Below, piece by piece: positions 24,263-35,185 of a DNA stretch of 64,000 nucleotides. The first letter of the stretch is position 1. Every line of letters starts with the position of its first letter. The position numbers were made by a program, and so were the translations under genes. The notes below the pieces were generated by a model that saw only the letters and a program-made list of their open reading frames with translations, made no database searches and was not told the origin of the DNA. Source of the stretch: Tanypteryx hageni (taxonomy: Eukaryota; Arthropoda; Insecta; Odonata; Petaluridae); contig CM054117.1 in the NCBI GenBank assembly GCA_028673005.1, forward strand, positions 37,592,564-37,656,563, read 5' to 3'.

Positions 24263-27023
24263 CGTCTTTTTATAGGAACCTCACCCATATTATTTTATGT
24301 TCGTCGTTTTGTAGGAGGGACCCTATCCTCTTCACCTGTGGATGCCAATGCTCTCTTGTATTTATCCCAGACCGACACTATTTTTTGCGAAATCGCAAAG
24401 AACGTCATTTGTTTTATTTCTTAGACCTGCTTGATATTTTATCGCCAAGTCTCTAGCGAATTCCCATATTGGCGTAACATTGAGGGTCTCATATAGCTCT
24501 GTATTTGACCCCACGTCCTGTTTATGCGCCTTAAAATTTTTCTCTACACGATCTCTAAAATTTTCCAGGACTTTTGCATTAAAAAGCCTGTCCAGACTGG
24601 TGCTGCGTATAAAAATGTCGGTCTGAGCATGGTTTTGTATAGGTGTGTTTTTAATTCCCTGGACACGTCAATCGACTTAAAAATGGGGAAGTCTAGCTCT
24701 CTTCCCTGCCGCTGCTAAATTGACTTTTTTATATGATCGTCAAACAGAAGTTTTTCGTCTAACGTTAAACCTAAACATTTAATGTGTCTCGCCCAGGGAA
24801 TTTCCACACCTTCAATTGTGATATTCTTTGGCATATTGGCATCCTTTTTTTTGAAGAGGATTGCCTGTGTTTTCCGGGGGTTAATCTCTATTCTCCATTT
24901 TTTATAGTAATCGATTAATGTTTTTGCTTGCCTCGTGGCATATCGTACAGCCATTTCCGGCTGGAAGCTTCGCGTTACTATTGCACAATCGTCCGCGTAT
25001 AGAGCAACGGTGGAATTTCAATCCCCCTCGCTTGTTGGTATGTCTCCCGTGTATATCGAGAACAGTAGTGGCCCTAGGACACTCCCTTGTGGAACACCAG
25101 CTGCAATCTTCTTAGTCGAGCTTATGGCACCATTCCATTTTACCGTGAATGGCCTGTCGTTAATACAAGATTTTAGTAATTTCACCTGCCAGCAGGGAAA
25201 TTTAGCTACTAGTAATTTGTGCAGTAGGCCTAAATGCCATACTTTGTCGAAAGCCTTGCTTATATCAAATGCTACTCCAACGGAAACATTGTTCCTGTTG
25301 AAGGCGTCCGTGATAAAATCTATAACCCTCTGCAGCTGGTGCGTTGTGGAGTGTCCCGCTTTAAAGCCAAAATGGTTCTGGGGGATTACACCGTGCTTTT
25401 CCGCGTGTGTCAATATTATTGGATAAAGCATTTTTTCACATACCTTCCCAAGGCAGGAAAGGAGGGATATCGGTCGGAAGTCAGAGGCCTTAGAGACCCT
25501 CCCTCCTGTCTTGGGTATGCATATAATTTCCGCGTGCTTCCAGCCAGGTGGATAGTGCCCTGTTCTTACGATTGCATGGAGAATCGAGAGTAGGTATTCT
25601 CCCGCGGAGATTGGCAGACGTTTGATAAATTCATAGGGGATTTTATCCTATCCCGTTGATTTCCCTTTTGGTAGTTGTTTTATAACTTCTGCCAATTCCT
25701 TGGTGGAGAACACGGAATGGCTTGGTCTTCATTTTCTGTTTCACTTAGCATGGACTCTATGTCTTCTAGAATAATGTCCGGAGTTTGTGGGCTCACCTCA
25801 TTGGGCGTGAAAATCTGCTCTAAAAAAGCCGCTAGATATTCCGCTTTGTCAACAGACGTGGTAAGCTTGCCTCCTGGGCTTTCCACCGGGGGGTCCCTTC
25901 TGGCAGAATTCGTTAGGGATCACGTGTATTTCCATACAGAGTTGTCTTTATTATTCAGGGTTGCCAATCTTATTGACCATTGATACCTTTTGAGGCGTCT
26001 CAGATGGTCCCTGATATCTCTATTTAGATCCCGGAGATCCCCTTTTTACCCGGCAGTACCGAAGCGAAGGTATTGTCTCCTCACCCGGTTTCTTTCCCGG
26101 ATGAGGATTTTTATTTCGTCGGGGATCTCCAGGTATTCTCTGGCTTTCCTAGCCCTGCGCGGGATTGCTTTCTCCGCTGCGTCATTTATGGCTTTCCCTA
26201 GCAATTCTACCGCATCATCTATTTTCTCCCTGGTGGATATCGTGGGCACATCGCTTGCTAGTGACTCCGTGATTATTTTCCTAAAATTAGCCCAATCCGC
26301 AAGTCCGTAGCACATGCGGTGGTTGTCTTCTTGATAAAAAGTAACTTGTGTCCCGATCCTCAGAACTACCGGGTAGTGGTCACTCGTCAGTTCTGGGATC
26401 GTTTTCGACATTGTTCTTCTTTCAATATTCTTGACCAGTGCAAAATCAAGTACGCTTCCTGCGTTTCTTGGCCCTGGTCGCGTCATTGCTATCGGAGCCA
26501 CTATCCTAAATTGATTGTTCCGTGCCCATGTCTTTATAAAATTACCACGCCTGTTATCTTTGCTGCAGTTCCACGCCCAATGCGTCGCGTTAAAATCTCC
26601 ACCTATTATTTCTCCGTCGTCCATGCTAAGGAGTTCGTTTAGGTCATGCATGCGCACTTCTTTCAGTGGTGGGATGTAAATACTTATAAAAGTTATAGGT
26701 CCCACATTTGTATCCGCTCTGACTCCTATTGTTTCGATTGAGCCAGTGCTTCTGTCCTCAATTGTTGCGCATGCAATTCCTTCCCGAACTAGAATCGCCA
26801 CTCCACCCCCTCTGTTCCTACTTTCCCTGTCCCTCCTAAAAACTTTGAAGGCAGGAACAGCCCAAACCTCATTTGGTTTTAGGTGCGTCTCTTGAATTAA
26901 AATTATTTTGACTCGATGTGTTTTTAAGAACTCGATGAGTTCTTATGTTTTGTTTTTTACAGCCCCATTTGCGTTCCAATGGACCATGATGATCGCGTTT
27001 GCTTGGATAACCCTAGCGGCCAT
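24263..27023 (-). pseudogene. Broken ORF2 (endonuclease-reverse transcriptase), copy 1
   Basis: The likely start is the ATG at 27023-27021, which overlaps the ORF1 stop. The AP-like endonuclease follows (VHWNANG about 26980, ETHLKP about 26890, GGDFNATHWAWNC near 26590, SDHYPVV near 26370). The reverse transcriptase has FRPISLLS, then AFDISKAFDKVWH, then GVPQGSVLGPLLF, then YADD near 24990, and ends with the LRPTFLYAAPVW region near 24610. Lesions are a stop in the endonuclease N-terminus (KNKT*, about 26946), TAA at 26048-26046, TGA at 25922-25920, a frameshift near 25720, TAG at 25650-25648, TGA at 25017-25015 just before YADD, TAG at 24717-24715 and more beyond. Only the TAG at 25650 is private to this copy among those that can be compared; the others within 24180-26610 are shared with copy 2. 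The product would have nicked target DNA and copied the element RNA. Confidence 0.85.
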
Positions 27024-27490
27024 GACCGTCTTGAGCCGTTATTGCCGAAACTAAGGTTTGGATGAGCGTCATCATGGCCGTCATCTGCTGCTGAATTTTG
27101 GCAGTGAACTGGGCCATAGTCGCTATTAGTGTTTTCATGTCCGAGTCATTACTTGAAACATTATCTTCCCATTTGGGCTATTCCTTGGGTTCCTTTTCCT
27201 TTAGCGGCGGATACTCATTCGTGTCCAGCACTTTTGTATTACAGGTGAGCCCAGACTGACGGAGGTGGGGGGGGGGGGGCCTGTGTTGGCTTATTTACCT
27301 TTTGCGGTTTCTCGTCTATTTTATTTTTTGATCTCAGGATTTCTTCGTGCTTGATATAAACTGGACACCTGCGAGAAAAAGACACGTGTTCTCCCTTACA
27401 GTTACAGCATTTCGCCTTAGTCAATTCTTTTTTGTTTGTGCAATCTTTACCTTCGTGAGCCCCGGCGCATTTATAGCATCTCGGTATTGC
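27013..27490 (-). pseudogene. 3' part of ORF1 (Gag-like) with two zinc knuckles, copy 1
   Basis: The frame enters the element at about 27490 and shows two CCHC knuckles, CYKCAGAHEGKDC and CCNCKGEHVSFSRRC (spacings CX2CX3HX4C and CX2CX3HX6C), typical of Jockey-group ORF1 proteins that bind RNA. A run of 13 G on the plus strand (about 27267-27279), encoding prolines, has probably slipped: the present frame stops at 27239, while a shifted frame continues (VLDTNEYPPLKEKEP), passes one stop near 27187, includes a glutamine- and methionine-rich stretch and ends at TAG 27015-27013. That stop overlaps the ORF2 ATG by 11 nt. The open frame upstream of 27490 is flanking host sequence fused by chance. 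Confidence 0.75.
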
Positions 27491-27639
27491 CGCGCAGGAG
27501 GAAGTGGGGAAAGACTGCAGAGGGAAAAGTGCTTTACGGCTCTCGTTTCGAATCCGGAACTCGCCCAGGGCACGGTGTTTTAATTTTACTGCATTTTGCA
27601 ATCTCGCCGCCCTCATTCCCACTGCACTTACGATCGCCT
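27491..27639. repeat. 149-bp direct repeat, right of the Jockey-like copy 1
   Basis: Partner of 24031-24179. It begins CGCGCAGGAGG and ends CGATCGCCT. Sequence to its right (GGCGAGATGGCG) is not found right of the left partner, where the retrotransposon starts instead. Confidence 0.8.
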
Positions 27640-30600
27640 CGGCGAGATGGCGCTTTAATAGGCAGCGTAGAGGGGCGGGAGAACCGAAACGGTCGACGGC
27701 TGCACAGCGCTGACGCGTGGTTGAGGTATGGAAAACCAGGCTTTTTTTCGGTATCGCCCATCGGAAAAAAAGAAGAGAGTCGAAGCCTGTCACGCGCACA
27801 TTCTGGACGAAAGCCGACCACTCCATCCAATTCCCTTGGAGTGGAGTTTCAACGTTTAAGAAAAAACTTACGGTACTTATAGGTAGAACGTTTTTGGTAG
27901 AGAATCGATTTTTTTATCTTGGCCAACGGGTACATTTTAGATTTCAAACACACAGCGGTTTCTGTGCGTCGCTGTTAGACATGTCCCCCAACTCAAAATT
28001 TCACTACAACGTCGTTTATTGCCCGTTGAGGAAGTTGTCATTAAAGTTCACTAGAAAATTATTCCATGACGGAATACGAAACGAAGGTTACGGTAAACGT
28101 CTCATAATATGATTCTTTCTAGGCTAAATAAGTAAATAAGTAAACTAAATAAGTAAAAATGGGGAAAAACGTAGCCTCATCTCCAAACCCAATCAATAAG
28201 GCAGAAACTCGCCAAAAATGGGTCAATAAAACTCCGAGAGCATTTATACAATTCAGTTTTTCTCGAGCGCCGTAATTAAAGAAAAAAATCTATTTTCCTT
28301 ATCGTGCCGATAGAGGGAGCTATTACCGCCATTTTCCGCCCGGCGAACAACAGAAGAAATAAAAAAAGTAATGTAGCAAGTGGAACGATCATTCAATTCT
28401 CCGCTCCGCTACCTTTTTCCATTGCTTCGACCAAGGGAAGGCATTGAGTCCCCGACGATCGCTCATTAAAAGAGCAATTACCCTCCGACCCGCAGTGGGG
28501 AGAGTGAAAAACGGGAGGGAGACAGACTGACGGTTTAAGCGGACTACTACCGAGTCCAAGGGCGAACCCGGAAGAGACCGACTTCATTGCCCACCGCGTC
28601 AACAGCGCACCTGCGATATCGATCGGTTGAGGACGAAGAGAGGAGATTCAAGAAGAAAATAATGGATCCCTTTGATGGCCGCGCATCTGGAGAACCAAAT
28701 GCTGTAAATACCAGCGCTAAAGGGACATCAAAAAGTCTAAACCGCTCCAGGAAACCCACGTGATGGAGATATAAAAGGGATCGATCGTTTGGCAGGGCCA
28801 GAATTGTTTTTTTAACTACCTCGAGAATTGATCTCCAAAACGGAGTGCGACGCCATTCGGAATATTAATACGCGACGAAATGAAACTACGCGAATTCACC
28901 GTAGAGTGGCAGCGGAGTGTGTAAGTATTCGACATGACTACCGAATTCTCCAACAAACAATTACGAGCCTTTTTTGACGGTTTTTGAGGACCAGAAAGTT
29001 GAAGGTTATCGGAAGAAAAAGATTCAAGGAATGAGGGATAAAAGATATTCCAGACAGCGCCAAAGAGGACAGTTGATAGAAAATAAAGGGGAATGGAGAT
29101 TCGTAGAACGTACTTATTGTTAGTGGTACAAAATTATCGAATCTTCAGGATAAAGAGTACAAGTGTATATAACAAGCATAACTTGTAAACCCCGAATCTA
29201 CTTATTACGTTTAATTTATATTTTCAAAAAAGGAGGTCGTGATTGAAGAAGGAACGTTTATCCCAAATATGGTAATTTGGTCGGACTTTGATAGTCAAGG
29301 ACTGGAAAAAAGAAATACGACGAATCCGGTTTTTCGAGGGGTATTAATTTTACGATTCATGCGCCGCTACCTGTAAAACAAGTTTCATCGCGATATATGT
29401 ATCTACAGACCTTTCCTGTGTTAAAACACCTCTTTCTACATTTAAATTTCTGGAATGAAAAGTTTAACATAATCAAGCTATGAATTTGAAGAGTTAATGT
29501 TAAGGTTCGAGGCGAACAAACACTACATGCGAGAATTTTACAGAATGAATAGAAAAAAATGTGACAATTACCGAGTTGAATACCTATCATATAGAACCAA
29601 AAACTAACTTTCTAGCGATAGCTGATTTTAAAAACGCCATACGTGCGAGAAAATGCCATAGGAAGGTGGAAACAAAAACGACTTAAGTTAACATATAGGA
29701 AATTTTTTCAATAACGACAATTGCTTCTCATTAAAACCAACGAAACGATAGAAACAGAAATGTGAAAAAACCATACTTGAAACCGGCATCCATAACTACA
29801 CCGTGGCGCCACCTTCGCGTAGCTCATAGACACTAGAATTACATCACCGCTAAACCAATGCCGATGGCTTGCGGTTGGCCATAGCCTCAAGTGCAAATTT
29901 TTATCAGATATGGGATGTGGTCAGAAACGACAGCGGGTTCTCAGTACGACAACCCCCATGATTTCTTAAAGGCTGAAAGACGGACGTGAAGAGAAGGCGG
30001 TGAAGAGTCATGGACACGTAAGCAATCTATTTTTAGCGATGCGTTTTGCCCCTCGCTAAGAACATCACGTCATCAGAAACTTCCCGAGGTGGGCGCAATT
30101 ATTATATTTGAAGCTTCGAAGATAACGTGCTACGTTGAGATGAGGCTGAATATTTCTCAAATGTTTTCGGGAAAAAATATTAAGACAAACGATACGGCCA
30201 TATAAAAATCATAATTACACAATAACTGTAAGAAAACGTAAACATGATTACCATAATTAGATATAAAATTTACATTAAAACGATAAAGAATGTAGTTTTA
30301 AGATCACGTTGTGTGAACCGCTATTAAGTTACTCATCCGGTTAAACAACTTCCTATTCACTAGATGGAAACTTTCGTACAAAGTATATAAAAATCTGACA
30401 TCTTACTTAGCTCGCCTTTCCTAATCAAATATTTATTTGCATTGTAATTCATATATATCTCTAATATTTAAAATGGTGACCCAATAAGTTACAGATTACA
30501 GACTGAGTCATGAGAAGATCTTCCGAAATATTTTTCTAGAAAAACTCCCCAAACCAAAAACTAAATATGGATATCGAGGATACTAGAATTTGAAATTTTT

Positions 30601-31429
30601 GGAAATGCTAACAACATTGGCGAGAATTGGGGGAATTCTGATACTTTTATATAGAAACGACATAAAATCTGTCGAATAAATCGGCAAAAAATTTGATACA
30701 AATTCCCTCCAATTTCACACATTTTCCTCGTCAGATACTTATCTACAGCAATGTCATCACGTTCCGTTAGCAGAATAAAAATTTATCATGATTTCTTGTA
30801 AAGTATGAAATCTCACGGAGATAAAATATCGCAGAAACCACACACAATTGACGAGAGCTGTTGAAAGCGTTTATCGAATAAGTCACGATATCGTTTTCTG
30901 AACACATTACTTCTCCTATCCCCAAAATACTCCAATAACAAGAGGCATTTCCAAGCGCTTTTTACAGGGAGTTTGTGTACCCTTTGTATATTAAAAATTT
31001 TCGAACCATTTCCACAATGCTTTCAAACTTGGATCGTATTTTTTGCATTTAGCAATTAAAGACATTATTTATCGGAATTGAAACAGCGTCTAACAACAGC
31101 AAAACCCATAAACTTTTACTGATTATGAAAAACAACCTTCTTCAGCGCAGACACGTCAACAGTGCCACAAATCTCACACATCGACGCAAGTAAATGATGA
31201 CTAATTGTGTTTTTTATTATACTCTGTCAAAAATGGACACTCGAACGTCTAATAGTGTTAGCACGCCGCAGCATGAAGACATACATATATACTCCATTAA
31301 AACAAGTCCAAATTTTAAACGACGCCAGTTACTGAAAATCAATCCTTCGCGGCACAGGAGATCCAAGAGTTCTCGAGAGAGAGGTCGATAGCGTCCGTTC
31401 TACGCATGGTGGAAAGACTAGGTGGTGTG

Positions 31430-31520
31430 TTCATGCGCAGGCGGAAGTACGTCACGAAACTACTTGTGACGTATGCGTCGGGATAGATGGAGCCATAAGT
31501 CTGCATAAGCCGGTAAGCTA
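31430..31520 (+). promoter_or_regulatory. Candidate CpG-type promoter with a splice-donor-like site
   Basis: In sequence are CATGCGCAG (31432-31440, half of an NRF1 site), CGGAAGT (31442-31448, ETS core), TACGTCAC (31448-31455, CRE) and its mirror GTGACGTA (31466-31473). CGGTAAGC follows at 31511-31518 and could be the donor of a short non-coding first exon. This combination is known from TATA-less promoters of broadly expressed animal genes. No downstream exon was identified, the motif set is symmetric enough that transcription could run either way, and chance is not excluded. Confidence 0.35.
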
Positions 31521-32370
31521 CTGACTGAGAGGTTTGGGAAGATATTCACGTTGTCATTTTCAAGGCAAAATGGATTTATTTGTTTGAATTCAATTCTTAA
31601 CAAGAAAATAAAATAATTAAGAGAAAATTTTTATTTACATTATTTTAGCTTTTATTATGGATTCCTTATTGTAATGATTTAATTGAGCATAAATTCCCAA
31701 ACAGAGATATGCAAAAATATGACAGCCTGCAGGCATTTTGTATAACTTATTTTTTTTGCAATCCAAATACGTCCCTGAATAATTGAAGTAATTGTTGAAA
31801 TGTTTCAGATATTGCCTTCAAGTTTTTTTGCCCCCTTTCATTGTCTCCATCTGAGAAAAATTGGTTGAAATAATCTTGTGTGAAAAATCAAATCCCATCA
31901 AGAGTAAATCTCTTCTATTACACAATAAGTACTATGAAGTTATTAGCGGTACCCGCAAAAACTTTTTCGAAGTCGGTCAGAAATCTGCATGTTTAAAAGT
32001 AATAATAGCCCATTTATCCTTATAAAATTAGTCAACTGACATTTTGAATTTCATTTTTGTTTTTATAATTTATATGTGCCATTTTAATTGCCTCTCATTT
32101 ACGAAAAAGGTAACATTCTATTATTGAAATAAAGGACGATTTTTTTCTTTTGGTCAAACATTAAAAATATCCACAGTCCACACGCAGTTTACAGAATAAT
32201 AATAATAATAATCTGTAATTATTAACGTTGCAATCTATTAAGTTGATTAAGTTTGACGTAGCTGCAAATATAATTTGAATGCTTCATAAAAAGCTCGAAG
32301 CGAATAACGCAATTCTTTCGTCTATCTGAAGGCTTAATAGACGCTAATTCAATCGGACGTAACAATGCGG

Positions 32371-32384
32371 GTCGCCTTGGCAAC
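32371..32384 (+). promoter_or_regulatory. X-box-like motif
   Basis: GTCGCCTTGGCAAC has the two half-sites of an RFX X-box (GTCGCC and GGCAAC) but TT rather than AT in the centre. A near copy, GTCGCTTTGGCAAC, is at 2834-2847. Function is not shown. Confidence 0.2.
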
Positions 32385-32754
32385 ACCCGGAAAGAATACG
32401 TAAAAGCCATAAAATTTAGAAAAGAAACACGTGTTTCTGAAAAATTCTTCCATGTAGCACGTAAAAAATCGCAAGATAAGATATTTTATAGTTTTAGCCG
32501 TCGAATAATGCAAAAACGGAGAAATTATGTCCACATTTACGTATTTTAATGAATGAAGGAAATAAACCTTGCAACTTGAAAAATCGAAACTCCTGCGTAA
32601 ACATATGGAAAAATATAATTGCCTCCTGGATTCGATCCCGAGGCACTTCCGTAAACGAAAATAGTTTTCCCGGGATCTCCTAGTTGACAGTAACAAAATG
32701 GCGTTTACAGTATTTCTCTATGACAAGTTGTTCAAGAGGTAAAAGGGAAAGCCT

Positions 32755-35185
32755 GTGGTTCATACCCTCCCGTGGTATATATAATTTCTGAGTTGCCTTC
32801 CAGTGTGGCTTTACTCAACGTCGTATTATAAAATTATCGTCTTTTTATAGGAACCTCACCCATATTATTTTATGTTCGTCGTTTTGTAGGAGGGACCCTA
32901 TCCTCTTCACCTGTGGATGCCAATGCTCTCTTGTATTTATCCCAGACCGACACTATTTTTTGCGAAATCGCAAAGAACGTCATTTGTTTTATTTCTTAGA
33001 CCTGCTTGATATTTTATCGCCAAGTCTCTAGCGAATTCCCATATTGGCGTAACATTGAGGGTCTCATATAGCTCTGTATTTGACCCCACGTCCTGTTTAT
33101 GCGCCTTAAAATTTTTCTCTACGCGATCTCTAAAATTTTCCAGGACTTTTGCATTAAAAAGCCTGTCCAGACTGGTGCTGCGTATAAAAATGTCGGTCTG
33201 AGCATGGTTTTGTATAGGTGTGTTTTTAATTCCCTGGACACGTCAATCGACTTAAAAATGGGGAAGTCTAGCTCTCTTCCCTGCCGCTGCTAAATTGACT
33301 TTTTTATATGATCGTCAAACAGAAGTTTTTCGTCTAACGTTAAACCTAAACATTTAATGTGTCTCGCCCAGGGAATTTCCACACCTTCAATTGTGATATT
33401 CTTTGGCATATTGGCATCCTTTTTTTTGAAGAGGATTGCCTGTGTTTTCCGGGGGTTAATCTCTATTCTCCATTTTTTATAGTAATCGATTAATGTTTTT
33501 GCTTGCCTCGTGGCATATCGTACAGCCATTTCCGGCTGGAAGCTTCGCGTTACTATTGCACAATCGTCCGCGTATAGAGCAACGGTGGAATTTCAATCCC
33601 CCTCGCTTGTTGGTATGTCTCCCGTGTATATCGAGAACAGTAGTGGCCCTAGGACACTCCCTTGTGGAACACCAGCTGCAATCTTCTTAGTCGAGCTTAT
33701 GGCACCATTCCATTTTACCGTGAATGGCCTGTCGTTAATACAAGATTTTAGTAATTTCACCTGCCAGCAGGGAAATTTAGCTACTAGTAATTTGTGCAGT
33801 AGGCCTAAATGCCATACTTTGTCGAAAGCCTTGCTTATATCAAATGCTACTCCAACGGAAACATTGTTCCTGTTGAAGGCGTCCGTGATAAAATCTATAA
33901 CCCTCTGCAGCTGGTGCGTTGTGGAGTGTCCCGCTTTAAAGCCAAAATGGTTCTGGGGGATTACACCGTGCTTTTCCGCGTGTGTCAATATTATTGGATA
34001 AAGCATTTTTTCACATACCTTCCCAAGGCAGGAAAGGAGGGATATCGGTCGGAAGTCAGAGGCCTTAGAGACCCTCCCTCCTGTCTTGGGTATGCATATA
34101 ATTTCCGCGTGCTTCCAGCCAGGTGGATAGTGCCCTGTTCTTACGATTGCATGGAGAATCGAGAGTAGGTATTCTCCCGCGGAGATTGGCAGACGTTTGA
34201 TAAATTCATAGGTGATTTTATCCTTTCCCGTTGATTTCCCTTTTGGTAGTTGTTTTATAACTTCTGCCAATTCCTTGGTGGAGAACACGGAATGGCTTGG
34301 TCTTCATTTTCTGTTTCACTTAGCATGGACTCTATGTCTTCTAGAATAATGTCCGGAGTTTGTGGGCTCACCTCATTGGGCGTGAAAATCTGCTCTAAAA
34401 AAGCCGCTAGATATTCCGCTTTGTCAACAGACGTGGTAAGCTTGCCTCCTGGGCTTTCCACCGGGGGGTCCCTTCTGGCAGAATTCGTTAGGGATCACGT
34501 GTATTTCCATACAGAGTTGTCTTTATTATTCAGGGTTGCCAATCTTATTGACCATTGATACCTTTTGAGGCGTCTCAGATGGTCCCTGATATCTCTATTT
34601 AGATCCCGGAGATCCCCTTTTTACCCGGCAGTACCGAAGCGAAGGTATTGTCTCCTCACCCGGTTTCTTTCCCGGATGAGGATTTTTATTTCGTCGGGGA
34701 TCTCCAGGTATTCTCTGGCTTTCCTAGCCCTGCGCGGGATTGCTTTCTCCGCTGCGTCATTTATGGCTTTCCCTAGCAATTCTACCGCATCATCTATTTT
34801 CTCCCTGGTGGATATCGTGGGCACATCGCTTGCTAGTGACTCCGTGATTATTTTCCTAAAATTAGCCCAATCCGCAAGTCCGTAGCACATGCGGTGGTTG
34901 TCTTCTTGATAAAAAGTAACTTGTGTCCCGATCCTCAGAACTACCGGGTAGTGGTCACTCGTCAGTTCTGGGATCGTTTTCGACATTGTTCTTCTTTCAA
35001 TATTCTTGACCAGTGCAAAATCAAGTACGCTTCCTGCGTTTCTTGGCCCTGGTCGCGTCATTGCTATCGGAGCCACTATCCTAAATTGATTGTTCCGTGC
35101 CCATGTCTTTATAAAATTACCACGCCTGTTATCTTTGCTGCAGTTCCACGCCCAATGCGTCGCGTTAAAATCTCCACCTATTATT
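32755..35185 (-). mobile_element. Jockey-like non-LTR retrotransposon, copy 2
   Basis: Collinear with 24180-26610 at a constant offset of 8575 with no gap. By eye I find only three differences in about 2430 bases: A/G at 24548/33123, G/T at 25638/34213 and A/T at 25650/34225. The 3' end is the same base as in copy 1, while the 5' end is cut inside the endonuclease. The 149-bp flanking repeat of copy 1 is not present here, so this is not a simple block duplication of that locus. Only AGCCT is shared between the flanks, too little to call a target duplication. Confidence 0.9.
32838..35185 (-). pseudogene. Broken ORF2 fragment, copy 2
   Basis: This begins within the endonuclease after GGDFNATHWAWNC and contains the SDHYPVV motif and the full reverse transcriptase core. 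It carries the same lesions as copy 1: TAA at 34623-34621, TGA at 34497-34495, the frameshift near 34295, TGA at 33592-33590 before YADD and TAG at 33292-33290. It lacks the extra TAG that copy 1 has at 25650-25648, so its longest frame, 34288-33593, runs 231 codons from KELAEVIKQLPKGKSTGKD to the residues before YADD. Confidence 0.85.

Larger units (their letters stand above)
24180..27490 (-). mobile_element. Jockey-like non-LTR retrotransposon, copy 1
   Basis: Read on the minus strand the order is end of ORF1 (zinc knuckles), ORF2 endonuclease, reverse transcriptase, a short C-terminal part and a 3' end without poly(A). The 5' end is cut inside ORF1, the usual result of incomplete target-primed reverse transcription. 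Family placement rests on the endonuclease motif GGDFNATHWAWNC and SDHYPVV, on AFDKVWH, GVPQGSVLGPLLF and YADD in the reverse transcriptase, and on the downstream LRPTFLYAAPVW; these are features of the Jockey group. The element carries several stops and a frameshift and cannot encode an active ORF2. It is framed by the 149-bp direct repeats. Confidence 0.9.
27640..32754. other. Unassigned sequence between the two Jockey-like copies
   Basis: No gene was recognised. Minor simple repeats are an imperfect AAATAAGT-type run at 28124-28160 and (AAT)n at about 32194-32212. A candidate promoter lies at 31430-31520 and an X-box-like word at 32371-32384, listed separately. Sequence from 28400 to 28900 is CpG-containing; from about 30150 to 31150 it is AT-rich with no features I could name. 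Confidence 0.45.

Noticed and set aside
25234..26642. Plus-strand ORFs of 102-163 codons repeated at +8575
   Set aside because: They are antisense shadows of the Jockey-like ORF2 and repeat only because the element does.
27491..27826. N-terminal 110 residues of the frame leading into the ORF1 zinc knuckles
   Set aside because: This part is flanking DNA (including the 149-bp repeat), joined in frame by chance at the insertion point; it is not retrotransposon Gag.
32625..32645. B-box-like word GGATTCGATCCC
   Set aside because: No A-box or cloverleaf could be drawn upstream, so neither a tRNA nor a SINE head is supported.
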